From Saprospiraceae bacterium (GTDB lineage Bacteria > Bacteroidota > Bacteroidia > Chitinophagales > Saprospiraceae), in contig JAGQWX010000030.1 in NCBI GenBank assembly GCA_020436935.1, positions 1 through 60,121 on the forward strand: DNA of 60,121 bases. The letters are read 5' to 3'. The position numbers were made by a program, and so were the translations under genes. The notes under the pieces were generated by a model. The model was not told the origin of the DNA. It did no database searches and saw nothing but the letters and a program-made list of their open reading frames with translations. The first letter of the stretch is position 1; the number at the start of each line of letters is the position of its first letter. Of this stretch, positions 51,642 to 59,880 are shown piece by piece.

Positions 51642-53957
51642 TTATTTTGCGGAGACTTCTTTACTTTTCGTGCTCTTATCGATAAAAATCATCGATTTTC
51701 TCACATTGGTATTCTCCAGTTTGATGTTTTTTGTACCACTTCCATAAATTTTTGCTTCACTGGAAGTATTGAGAAAATTCACATTTTTAAAGCTGATGTT
51801 CTTACCATTGTTGATGATGAAAACAGCACCTTCTCTATGTTTGATCTCCACATTGGTAAGCTGAATCTGGTCAGCTTCGTTGATGGACATGCTTTTTTGC
51901 GAGACAAAGCTCGCATCCTTCAATTTTAAGCCTGATAAATTACTTTCAGGCAAGCCTTCAATTTTGATGGCTTCAAGTGCGCCTTTGCAATATATCCGCT
52001 CCATACTGAAATTTCTGAATACAGGTGTCGCCTCTGTGAATGGTTCGGCAATGTACTCAATAGGTTTATCCTCTTCTCCCGGCAGTTTCACAGGATCCTT
52101 GGCCGCATAATACATATTGAACAATATGGCCTCTCCAACGATTTCTGACATTTGGATGTCTGAAATGTGAATGTTATCCACCACACCACCTCTGCCTCTC
52201 GTGGTTTTAAACCTCAAACCAATGTCGGTACCCATAAATGTGCAGTTGTTGACGTACAGGTTTTTGACTCCCCCCGACATTTCAGAACCGATTACAAATC
52301 CACCATGGCCATGCATTACTTTGGTATCCCTGATGATCCAGTCTGATGTTGGTACTCCTCTTTTCCTACCCTCTGCGTCGCGTCCTGATTTTATGGTGAT
52401 AGCATCATCACCTGAATCAAAATAACAGCCTTCCAGTATTCCACTTTGGCAAGACTCAATGTCTATAGCGTCGTTGTTTTGACCAAACCAAGGATTGATG
52501 ACACTTACGTCTTTTACCATAGTATGGTTACAAAGCAATGGATGTATGGTCCAGGCTGGTGAATTCTTTATGGTGAGACCTTCAATCTTCACTACATTGC
52601 ATCTGTTGAAACTGATCATATTTGGACGCAAAAAATCTCTAACCGTTTCATAGTCCTTGATGGTCTTACCTTCTGTCTTCTTTTTTGCCCAGTCAGAATT
52701 TTCTCCCAATCTGGCCGATTCAGATGGAAACCATGTATTTCCGTCATTTACACCACCAGATTCGGTGAGTTTCTTCCACTCTGCACTGGTCAGTTTGGAG
52801 CGCTTGACCTGTTTCCAGACCTGACCGGATCCGTCCAGTGTTCCTTTACCTGTCAACGCAATATTGGTTTTGCCTACAGCAGAAATGGGTGCCTGGCAAC
52901 GATACGCAGCTTGACCTTCCCAGGTTGTTTCGACAATAGGATAATCAGCCCTGTTGTCAGAAAATTGCAATAGTGCCCCCTCTTCGAGGTGCAGATTCAC
53001 ATTGTCTTTCAACACCAAAGGCCCGGAGATGTACATTCCTTTGGGTATCAGGACTACCCCGCCTCCGGTTTGAGAGGCATTGTCGATTGCACTTTGAATG
53101 GCTGCTGTGCTGGGTTTCACAGCCGACGGAACTGCTCCATATTTTATAACATTAAAGGTGTCAGGTTTAAAATAGCCCTCTGCAATTTTTGGAAGCTCAA
53201 AAGCATACTTGTCCTCATGTGGCGACGATTTTAAGTATGCGCGCAATGGATGACTTATTTCTACAAGCCCTTCACACACCAAAGCTGCTATAGTTCTGGC
53301 ACCAAATGGCGAAAAATGGGTATTGTCTTCGATTCCTTTGGGGAATTTGGGAAAAACACCTGGCCCATGATGCATAAACATGAGTTTTGAAAGCTCTTCA
53401 CCCTGAGCATTGATGATTGCCCGGCTCTTTGTATCCATGTCTATCACATCTACAGCATATGCTGCGGCTACCTCTTTCACAGCTTTAGGATAATCACCGT
53501 GTGTTTCAACGGCTTTGCCATCCATGAACTTTCTTCTGGAAACCGGAGTAAGCAGCAAAGGAATTGCCTTTTTTTCCCTGATCTCAGCAATATATCGGAT
53601 GAGATTTGTTTTATAATCGGTCATTGCCGGTGCATACCGGAGACTGTCTGTCGTTTTTGAATCATTGTGTCCAAATTGGATGAATACATAATCTCCCGGC
53701 TGGAGTTGGTCATGCACCGTCTTCCAAAGCCCCTGATCTCTAAAACTTTTTGTAGATCTTCCATTGACCGCATGATTATGAATATCAATCACATTGGTAA
53801 AGTTCTCTCCAAAAACTTGTCCCCAACCGGTTTCAGGAAAATCCTGAGGCCTTTTATTTGACATCGTAGAGTCGCCTATCAGGTATACGTTGATTTTGGG
53901 CGTTTCATTGATATTCAAAGCTATTAAAAAGGAGATAAGTATGAAATAAACCTTCAT
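51642..53957 (-). CDS. Fused rhamnogalacturonan acetylesterase (CE12) and GH28 polygalacturonase
   Basis: The 771-residue protein starts with a signal peptide (MKVYFILISFLIALNI). Residues 20-235 form an SGNH hydrolase of CE12 type: GDST (Ser30), NGRST (Asn65), FGHND (Asn98), and D211-N-T-H214. Residues 265-750 are a GH28 beta-helix with NND (Asp496), SGDD (Asp517/518), GHGG (His551) and R-x-K (Arg582, Lys584). It should deacetylate pectin or rhamnogalacturonan and hydrolyse galacturonosyl bonds in the periplasm or at the surface. It is the first gene of the eight-gene operon, with a LacI-type site 265 bp upstream. Confidence 0.92.
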   Translation of the reverse strand: MKVYFILISFLIALNINETPKINVYLIGDSTMSNKRPQDFPETGWGQVFGENFTNVIDIHNHAVNGRSTKSFRDQGLWKTVHDQLQPGDYVFIQFGHNDSKTTDSLRYAPAMTDYKTNLIRYIAEIREKKAIPLLLTPVSRRKFMDGKAVETHGDYPKAVKEVAAAYAVDVIDMDTKSRAIINAQGEELSKLMFMHHGPGVFPKFPKGIEDNTHFSPFGARTIAALVCEGLVEISHPLRAYLKSSPHEDKYAFELPKIAEGYFKPDTFNVIKYGAVPSAVKPSTAAIQSAIDNASQTGGGVVLIPKGMYISGPLVLKDNVNLHLEEGALLQFSDNRADYPIVETTWEGQAAYRCQAPISAVGKTNIALTGKGTLDGSGQVWKQVKRSKLTSAEWKKLTESGGVNDGNTWFPSESARLGENSDWAKKKTEGKTIKDYETVRDFLRPNMISFNRCNVVKIEGLTIKNSPAWTIHPLLCNHTMVKDVSVINPWFGQNNDAIDIESCQSGILEGCYFDSGDDAITIKSGRDAEGRKRGVPTSDWIIRDTKVMHGHGGFVIGSEMSGGVKNLYVNNCTFMGTDIGLRFKTTRGRGGVVDNIHISDIQMSEIVGEAILFNMYYAAKDPVKLPGEEDKPIEYIAEPFTEATPVFRNFSMERIYCKGALEAIKIEGLPESNLSGLKLKDASFVSQKSMSINEADQIQLTNVEIKHREGAVFIINNGKNISFKNVNFLNTSSEAKIYGSGTKNIKLENTNVRKSMIFIDKSTKSKEVSAK

Positions 53958-53987
53958 GCGAAGAATTTTGTGTGGCTTTAAAAGGGC

Positions 53988-54012
53988 GCCGGAATTATAA
54001 AATCATTCCGGC
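53988..54012 (-). other. Leader hairpin of the CE12-GH28 operon
   Basis: GCCGGAAT (53988-53995) pairs with ATTCCGGC (54005-54012) around a 9-base loop, 30 bp before the start codon at 53957. On the minus strand it is followed by GCCCTTTTAAAG. It might affect transcription or translation of the operon. No attenuator alternative structure was identified. Confidence 0.4.
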
Positions 54013-54221
54013 ACCTGTATTAGTCAAAGTAACTTAATTATTCGAAACATCGAAAATATCTTATCATTCCTTCACAAAACCTTTTAAAAACCTCAAAATT
54101 CTACGATTAGCTTATGAAAATTAAAGCTTGAGGTTTCATTTGGGAATTCAAATAAAACATTCACAAGCATAAATATTCATTTTTTTAAAAGAATAGGTGG
54201 CCTTTAGAAGCAATTATATTT
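54013..54221. other. Upstream region of the pectin operon
   Basis: AT-rich sequence between the operator and the leader hairpin, with no gene. It should contain the promoter of the operon starting at 53957. A TTACTTTG-like box near 54028 resembles the Bacteroidota -7 element imperfectly. Confidence 0.35.
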
Positions 54222-54237
54222 ACGCAAACGTTATCGG
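54222..54237. promoter_or_regulatory. LacI-type operator upstream of the CE12-GH28 operon
   Basis: ACGCAAACGTTATCGG, centred on AACGTT, lies 265 bp before the start at 53957 and 75 bp after the truncated end of the adhesin-like gene. It belongs to the same three-site set as 33257 and 41880. Confidence 0.7.
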
Positions 54238-54311
54238 AAAACTTAAGATAAAATCATAGGAATCAGGTCCCATCGACGGATAGGATGATGGATTTAAGGT
54301 AAAAAATTCAG

Positions 54312-56102
54312 TTAATTTTGTCCAATACTACCTGGAGATCCTCCTGTGCATACTTCTTCGTCTCCGCCAATGTTTCCTCCAGTCACTTCGTTCACACCAA
54401 GCACAAAACTTCTCTGGAAAACACAGCTACCGCTTCCCTGATAAGACAAGACATAGGTGCCTGCCTGGGCAACTTGGATATTGGTCAAATTGATGGAATT
54501 TCCTGAAGCGGTATATCCACCAGGACCTGACCATGTATAGGTTCCTGTAGGATAATTGGGATTTCCAGCAAAGGTGACAGACTCACCGACGCAAACGGTC
54601 GCTTCGCAAGTATCCTTTGGACTGCCTCCGTTTACAGTTGTTCGGCATGAAAAATTGATCTGAGTAACATTGACAGTCTTACTTGCTGTACTCGAGCATG
54701 AAAGACCTGATGTCACAGTAACTGTGTATGTCGTTGTGACTGCTGGCGCCACAGAGATGGTTGCGGTATTTGCTCCTGTACTCCAAAGATAAGTACCACC
54801 ACCGGATGCAGTAAGATTGATCTGTTGATTTGGACAAATCGTATCCGGCCCTGAAATAGCCGCTACAGGATTCGGATTGACAGTGACATTGACAGTATCC
54901 TTGATGCTACAACCCACTGCATTGGTAATCGTAACATAGTAAGAGGTAGAGCTTGGAGGATCGACGGTGATAGAAGGTGTATTTGCCCCTGTACTCCACA
55001 TGTAGGTTGAACCACCTGTGGCAGTTATTGTAAATGCAGGATCATTGACACAAACAATTCTGTCGGGACCTGCATTGCCATTGGCAACACCATAAGTGAG
55101 ATTGATGTTTGCTGTTTTTGTACATCCAACGGAGTCAGTAACTGTAACGGTATATGTGCCCGAAACAGTGGGTGTATTTACAGTTGCAGTTGAACCAAGT
55201 CCTGAAGACCATGAATAGGTATATGGTGGATACCCTCCAGCCACAAGAGCCGTCAATTGGGCATTGGCATTACATATGATGGTATCCGTCCTGCCATTGA
55301 CACTTACACTCATCGGAGCATTGACATTGATTGTTTTAGTACTGATAAAGGTTTTATTCCCGGCATCTGTGACGGTTAGTGTTACCGTTTTTGTGCCTGA
55401 TGTACTCCAGGTTACGTTACTTACAGTTGCTGTAGTCGCGGTTGCAGGTGAAGCCCCTGCCCCAAAATTCCATAAATACGTATATGGCGGCACCCCTCCT
55501 TGTGGAACTGCAGTAAAGTTAGCTCTATAATTGCCAGTGGTTGGACAAAGCAAAGTGTAGTTGTAGTCAGCCTGGAAGGCTGTCAAAACAGTATTGGTAA
55601 GATATCTACACTTTGGATTCAATGGATAATCGTTGCATTGAGTCAAAGTCGAAGGGTTAGGACATGCGTTTCCTGCACCAGCTGAATTCCATGCCATCAT
55701 AATGTTGGTAAGAGAAATACTCTGACCACACGTCCAAGAATATGGTCCAAAACAAAGATTCACTGTACTGTTGCCGGTAACAACGACATCCACACATTTG
55801 ATGATCTCTTGAACCAATATGCCATTGATATTGAGGTCTACAGCCAGTGATACTGCTCTCCTGTCACTACCTGTAGTATTTTGAATGGCTACACAGACAT
55901 AAACATTAGTAGGTGTACCTGCCACACATCCAACAAACGGAGTGCCGGAAAGATTAGACGCCAAATAGGCACCTACAGGAGTGAGGTCATTGGACGTACA
56001 TCCAAAATTACAATCTCTGATATCATATGGAAAATCCACAACGGTTTGAGCGTATGCAATGTGGCTAATAAAAATGATCAATACTACCTTCCAATACTTC
56101 AT
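54312..56102 (-). CDS. Secreted protein with repeated Ig/PKD-like domains, apparently C-terminally truncated
   Basis: The product is 596 residues with a signal peptide (MKYWKVVLIIFISHIAYA). After a Cys-rich N-terminal part, several beta-sandwich domains follow with the repeated pattern GGxPPYTYxW...T(Y/V)TVTVT and NAGPDxxVCxxxxxxxxATGGSTYxWSTGAN, typical of gliding or adhesion proteins (SprB/PKD-like) of Bacteroidota. The last domain begins GGNIGGDEEVCTGGSPGSIGQN and stops, where relatives continue for 60 or more residues. No T9SS sorting tail is present. The gene is likely a truncated remnant of a larger adhesin gene, although the remaining part could be functional. Confidence 0.7.
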   Translation of the reverse strand: MKYWKVVLIIFISHIAYAQTVVDFPYDIRDCNFGCTSNDLTPVGAYLASNLSGTPFVGCVAGTPTNVYVCVAIQNTTGSDRRAVSLAVDLNINGILVQEIIKCVDVVVTGNSTVNLCFGPYSWTCGQSISLTNIMMAWNSAGAGNACPNPSTLTQCNDYPLNPKCRYLTNTVLTAFQADYNYTLLCPTTGNYRANFTAVPQGGVPPYTYLWNFGAGASPATATTATVSNVTWSTSGTKTVTLTVTDAGNKTFISTKTINVNAPMSVSVNGRTDTIICNANAQLTALVAGGYPPYTYSWSSGLGSTATVNTPTVSGTYTVTVTDSVGCTKTANINLTYGVANGNAGPDRIVCVNDPAFTITATGGSTYMWSTGANTPSITVDPPSSTSYYVTITNAVGCSIKDTVNVTVNPNPVAAISGPDTICPNQQINLTASGGGTYLWSTGANTATISVAPAVTTTYTVTVTSGLSCSSTASKTVNVTQINFSCRTTVNGGSPKDTCEATVCVGESVTFAGNPNYPTGTYTWSGPGGYTASGNSINLTNIQVAQAGTYVLSYQGSGSCVFQRSFVLGVNEVTGGNIGGDEEVCTGGSPGSIGQN

Positions 56103-56825
56103 TTTACTTTTGTGCTGTTTTTATTACTATGTCTTTTAGTGCTGTCACCAGGTGTATGCCCATTGGAAGTGCGTTTGGCATATAAACTATTCAACAAAAT
56201 ACGAGCCAAATGTATCATAAATGATATTATAAAAATACATAATGTGTACATATATTTACATCCTGGCCAAGAAAAACATCAAATATAAAATATGATTATA
56301 TTTATATCATTGTTATTCTCTTAACTATATAATTATTATTTCTATATTCAAAATTACCTGTTCAGCCCGCACGTACACCGGTTCAAAAAAAATGAATAAA
56401 TATTTCGACGGAACAAGTTTTCTTGCGTTCAACATGAAAGTATCTTCCTGAATCATTACATGTCAACTTCAATAGCTCTTGCCCAATACCGTTCGCAAGA
56501 CCAGGCAAATATTCAATGAAAATTTTAAGATCAATATTTACTGTTCAGGTATATAGATTTAGACCAACCCACAAAGTTCAAAATAGGGTTTTAAAAAAGA
56601 AAGCAAATTTAGGGTTGATTAATAACGAATTATACTTTATATATTTTAGTAATATGGTGTTTAAAATAAAATCGGCATGATATTTTTGAAAAAGTTTGAT
56701 CATAAAGCTAAAAATTTAAATTTATATTGTATTGATATTGTGTTAATTAAAAATTACAAAATAAATATATTGAAAAAACTTTGAAATTTAGTTGATTACA
56801 TATTGTATATTATTGTAATATGTTT
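56103..56825. other. AT-rich non-coding spacer
   Basis: About 720 bp without a convincing frame on either strand. It is very AT-rich and should contain the promoter of the minus-strand adhesin-like gene at its left. Nothing else was recognised apart from the small-RNA-like segment that follows at 56826. Confidence 0.5.
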
Positions 56826-56909
56826 TACATTTGTGTCATACTAATAAAGATTAGTGCTATCTTAACAAAGAAAAAAACTCCATGGCCTCAAAATCAAGGA
56901 GTTTTTTAC
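56826..56909 (+). ncRNA. Candidate small RNA with promoter and terminator
   Basis: TACATTTG at 56826-56833 matches the Bacteroidota -7 box (TAnnTTTG), and a TTG at 56803-56805 sits 21 bp before it, as expected of the -33 element. Transcription would begin near 56840 and reach the hairpin AAAAACTCC ... GGAGTTTTTT (56871-56909). The product would be about 70 nt and contains no gene. Readthrough could extend to a second terminator at 57003. The hairpin itself could be the main feature, and no RNA family was recognised. Confidence 0.4.
56871..56909 (+). terminator. Terminator of the candidate small RNA
   Basis: AAAAAAACTCC (56871-56881) pairs with GGAGTTTTTT (from 56898) around a 16-base loop and is followed by a T-containing stretch. 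It has no upstream plus-strand protein gene to serve within 800 bp. Confidence 0.6.
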
Positions 56910-56972
56910 AACGATAAACAACTCACTACTGAGTTTTAAAATAAATGAGTTTTGGTTATTAAATTGAGTAAT

Positions 56973-57003
56973 GCCCGGGGAAAAGTCTCACGGGCTTTTT
57001 TTT
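56973..57003 (+). terminator. Second terminator before the metallophosphoesterase gene
   Basis: GCCCG (56973-56977) pairs with CGGGC (56991-56995), followed by eight T and GCCCCTACCCCA. The 3' half repeats that of the terminator at 8098-8127 nearly letter for letter. The stem is short. Confidence 0.6.
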
Positions 57004-57199
57004 GCCCCTACCCCATTCCATAACTTTTACTACTTAATACTGTGTTCACGCCATCTATACAATTCCATAATACAGTCAATACCTCGTCTTAACATTGCCA
57101 GTTTACTTTTGTCACTGTACATATTATAAAAATTATACCTATTAAGCTTGCCGGATTATCGCAAATAATAATGGCTGAACGGTAATACAACAACATTAT
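57004..57199. other. Spacer before the metallophosphoesterase gene
   Basis: About 200 bp with no gene. It presumably contains the promoter of the 57200 gene. No clear box was recognised. Confidence 0.4.
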
Positions 57200-58129
57200 A
57201 TGGTTTCAAAAGAAAACAAGGCCAGGGTCGTCATCATCAGTGACCTTCATTTGGGTACTTATGGTTGTCAGGCGGCCAAATTGTTGAAATACCTCAATCA
57301 AATCCAACCGGAAACACTCATACTCAACGGTGACATCATCGACATCTGGAACTTTAGAAAATCCTACTTTCCCGACACCCATATGGAAGTGGTAAGAAGG
57401 ATCCTCAAACTGGTATCACTGGGCACCAATGTATATTACATTACGGGCAACCACGATGAAGCCTTAAGGAAGTATGCCGTTTTTCACATGGGAAGTTTTC
57501 ACCTCCTCAATAAGCTGATCCTGGAGCTCGATGGCAAAAAGTACTGGATCTTCCACGGCGACGTTTTTGATTCCTTCAACAAAGGTTGGACAAAAATTCT
57601 GGCAAGAATGGGAGGCTGGGGCTACGATCTACTCATCATGCTCAACAGGTTCATCAATGTTTTCCTAGAAAGTATTGGGAAAGAAAAAATGTCCTTCAGC
57701 AAGCGGGTAAAATCAAGTGTAAAACGGGCCCTCAAATGGATTACGGATTTTGAGGAAACGGCAGCTGATCTGGCCATGGAGCAAGGATTTGACTATGTCG
57801 TTTGTGGTCACATCCATCAGCCGCAACTGAAAACCATTGAAAAGAAGAGGAAGCGTGTCATTTATATGAACAGCGGTGACTGGGTAGAAAATCTTACTGC
57901 CCTGGAATATAAAGACGGCCAGTGGTCGGTGCACCGATATCACCAGCCGGGAGAGAAAGAACAAAAAGAAGTCCAGGAAACCTTTGAAAAACTGAGGTCT
58001 AAAAAATTCCCTGCCGAATGGAGTTTCTCATTCAAGTCAAAAAAGTCAGAAGATGGGAATGAACCCTTTGATGCAACTTCACTCCTTCGCGACATCCTGG
58101 CGACCAACGTTAAAAGTGTTCAGCTATGA
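57200..58129 (+). CDS. Metallophosphoesterase, LpxH/UDP-diacylglucosamine pyrophosphatase-like
   Basis: The 309-residue protein has the calcineurin-like metallophosphatase motifs: SDLHLG (D-x-H), NGDIIDIWN (GD), TGNHDE (GNHD), FHGDVFD and GHIHQP (GH-x-H). The insertions (RMGGWGYDLLIMLNRFINVF) fit the LpxH2-like group of Bacteroidota rather than classical LpxH. Members hydrolyse UDP-2,3-diacylglucosamine in lipid A synthesis or related substrates. The stop overlaps the start of the glycosyltransferase gene by 4 bp. Exact substrate unproven. Confidence 0.88.
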   Translation: MVSKENKARVVIISDLHLGTYGCQAAKLLKYLNQIQPETLILNGDIIDIWNFRKSYFPDTHMEVVRRILKLVSLGTNVYYITGNHDEALRKYAVFHMGSFHLLNKLILELDGKKYWIFHGDVFDSFNKGWTKILARMGGWGYDLLIMLNRFINVFLESIGKEKMSFSKRVKSSVKRALKWITDFEETAADLAMEQGFDYVVCGHIHQPQLKTIEKKRKRVIYMNSGDWVENLTALEYKDGQWSVHRYHQPGEKEQKEVQETFEKLRSKKFPAEWSFSFKSKKSEDGNEPFDATSLLRDILATNVKSVQL

Positions 58130-59148
58130 AAATATTTTATGCCGTACAAGCTACGGGAAATGGGCACATAGCCAGAGCGGGACAGCTTATGCCCTACTTG
58201 CAAAACCTGGGCGAAGTAGATGTGCTTTTGAGTGGCAAAAACCACAGCTTACAACCCAATTTTCCTGTGAAATACAGGTCGGAAGGCCTGAGTCTGTTCT
58301 ATGACCGGGATGGTGGACTGGACAAACTGCAGATGCTGAGAAAGAACAACCTCATCAAAGCTTTCAGGGACGCGCGACATTTGCCGCTGGAAAAGTACGA
58401 CCTCATTCTCAATGATTTCGACTTCATCACTGCCAGCGCCGTGAAAATGAAAAATCTCCCATCCATCCAATTCGGGCACCAGGCAAGCTTTATCTCACCA
58501 GCATCTCCAAGACCGCAAAACAAAAGTATGTCGGGAGAATTATTGTTCAACCACTTTGCTCCGGCAGCTTCTTATGTAGGCCTGCATTTCAAGCGCTACG
58601 ACCATTTTATTTTCCCTCCGGTGATCAAGGAAAGCATTCTTTATGCCAGTCCAAAGGACCTTGGATACATATTGGTGTACCTTCCGGCAGTATCTACAGC
58701 CTCGCTTACCCGGGTGTTCTCCTCTTTCCGGGATTTTCGTTTCGTCGTATTTTGTCAGGAGGCCAAACAAATCAGGAAAAATGACAACGTGGTGGTCCAA
58801 CCTGTAAACAACCAGGCCTTCACCGCCCACATGGTTTTTGCCGGTGGTGTCATCACAGGTGGTGGATTTGAAACTCCCGCTGAAGCACTTTACATGAAAA
58901 AAAAGTTGTTGGTATGTCCAATCTCCAGACATTACGAGCAACTCTGCAATGCCGCAGCACTGGAAATGGAAGGCATTTCTGCCCTCTACCACTTAAGCCC
59001 TGAATCGCTCAAAAAGACCCTGAGTACATGGTTGTATCAACTAAACTCAACCTTCGAGGTCGAAGCCAACAACATTCCTGAAACTCTGGAATATATGTTG
59101 TCCATCAACGAATCATTGCAAAAAGAAAAGAAACAAAGCAGCTCCTGA
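58126..59148 (+). CDS. Glycosyltransferase (GT-B, Glyco_trans_1_3-like)
   Basis: The 340-residue protein starts MKIFYAVQATGNGHIARAGQLMPYL, the N-terminal glycine-rich pattern of GT-B transferases resembling MurG/UDP-glucuronosyltransferase-type enzymes (PF13528-like). The C-terminal half has the nucleotide-sugar-binding TGGGFETPAEALYMKKKLLVCPISRHYEQLCNAAALE. It overlaps the upstream metallophosphoesterase gene, so both are probably translated together and could act in lipid or envelope sugar metabolism. The acceptor is unknown. No membrane segment was seen. Confidence 0.85.
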   Translation: MKIFYAVQATGNGHIARAGQLMPYLQNLGEVDVLLSGKNHSLQPNFPVKYRSEGLSLFYDRDGGLDKLQMLRKNNLIKAFRDARHLPLEKYDLILNDFDFITASAVKMKNLPSIQFGHQASFISPASPRPQNKSMSGELLFNHFAPAASYVGLHFKRYDHFIFPPVIKESILYASPKDLGYILVYLPAVSTASLTRVFSSFRDFRFVVFCQEAKQIRKNDNVVVQPVNNQAFTAHMVFAGGVITGGGFETPAEALYMKKKLLVCPISRHYEQLCNAAALEMEGISALYHLSPESLKKTLSTWLYQLNSTFEVEANNIPETLEYMLSINESLQKEKKQSSS

Positions 59149-59233
59149 GTATACCCCATTCAAAAAATGATCAAACCGATTGCTTAGTTCTGTCTTATAT
59201 TTTTACTTGCTTTGCATGGTCAAAAGCACCTAA

Positions 59234-59731
59234 ATGCAACTTTCTTTTTTACGTCTTGATCAACAACATCTTGAGCCAGCCTTCGAAGTGATAATTGCGT
59301 CCAGAATGGCACTGGCACAAAATGGCATTGATCAATGGGACGAGGTTTATCCCAACAAGGAGCATATCCATACAGACATTATCAATGGTCATGCATTTGG
59401 TGGCTTTATTGGAGGTGATCTGGTGGCCTATGTGGCCATCAACGATTGGGCAGATCCCGAATATGATAGAGTCAATTGGTCATTCCATGTTCCGTCACTT
59501 ATAGTCCATAGACTTGTAGTACATCCAATGCACCAGGGCAAAGGGCTGGCCAAACAAATGATGCACAACATCTATGATTTTGCCAGGGGCAATGAATATA
59601 ATTCCATAAGACTGGACGCCTTTTGCGTAAATGAAGTTTCCAATAAGCTTTACGAAAGCCTTGGTTATAAAAATGCCGGCACCATCATGCTTCGCAAAGG
59701 AAAGTTTTTCTGTTATGAAATTGGGATTTAA
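59234..59731 (+). CDS. GNAT family N-acetyltransferase
   Basis: The 165-residue protein has the GNAT fold. The acetyl-CoA-binding segment is LVVHPMHQGKGLAKQMMHNIYDFARGNEYNSIRLDAFCVNEVSNKLYESLGYKNAG, which contains the Q/R-x-x-G-x-G/A motif and the C-terminal LYESLGY block. The substrate may be a small molecule, amine or protein, and cannot be told from sequence. It follows the glycosyltransferase gene by 85 bp and precedes a repeat tract. Confidence 0.9.
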   Translation: MQLSFLRLDQQHLEPAFEVIIASRMALAQNGIDQWDEVYPNKEHIHTDIINGHAFGGFIGGDLVAYVAINDWADPEYDRVNWSFHVPSLIVHRLVVHPMHQGKGLAKQMMHNIYDFARGNEYNSIRLDAFCVNEVSNKLYESLGYKNAGTIMLRKGKFFCYEIGI

Positions 59732-59880
59732 TGATCTAATTATCTAATTATCTAATGGTATAATGATCTAATGGTTCAATGGTTCAATGATCCAATGATC
59801 TAATTATCTAATGATCTAATTATCTAATGGTACAATGTTATAATTATTTAATTATCTAATGGTATAATGATCTAATACTA
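59730..59880. repeat. Degenerate short-repeat tract (TGATCTAAT/TATCTAATG type)
   Basis: About 150 bp of variations on TAATGATCTAAT, TTATCTAATGG and GGTTCAATG follow directly after the GNAT stop codon. The same words form the tract after the helicase gene at 10131-10290. At 60015-60081 the complementary words (GATCATTAGATCATTCC) appear, as if an inverted copy. No gene is present in the final 390 bp of the window. Confidence 0.8.

Noticed and set aside
54580-54600. ACGCAAACGGTCGC, similar to the LacI-type operators
   Set aside because: It lies inside the adhesin-like coding sequence, lacks the AACGTT centre and has no gene start nearby.
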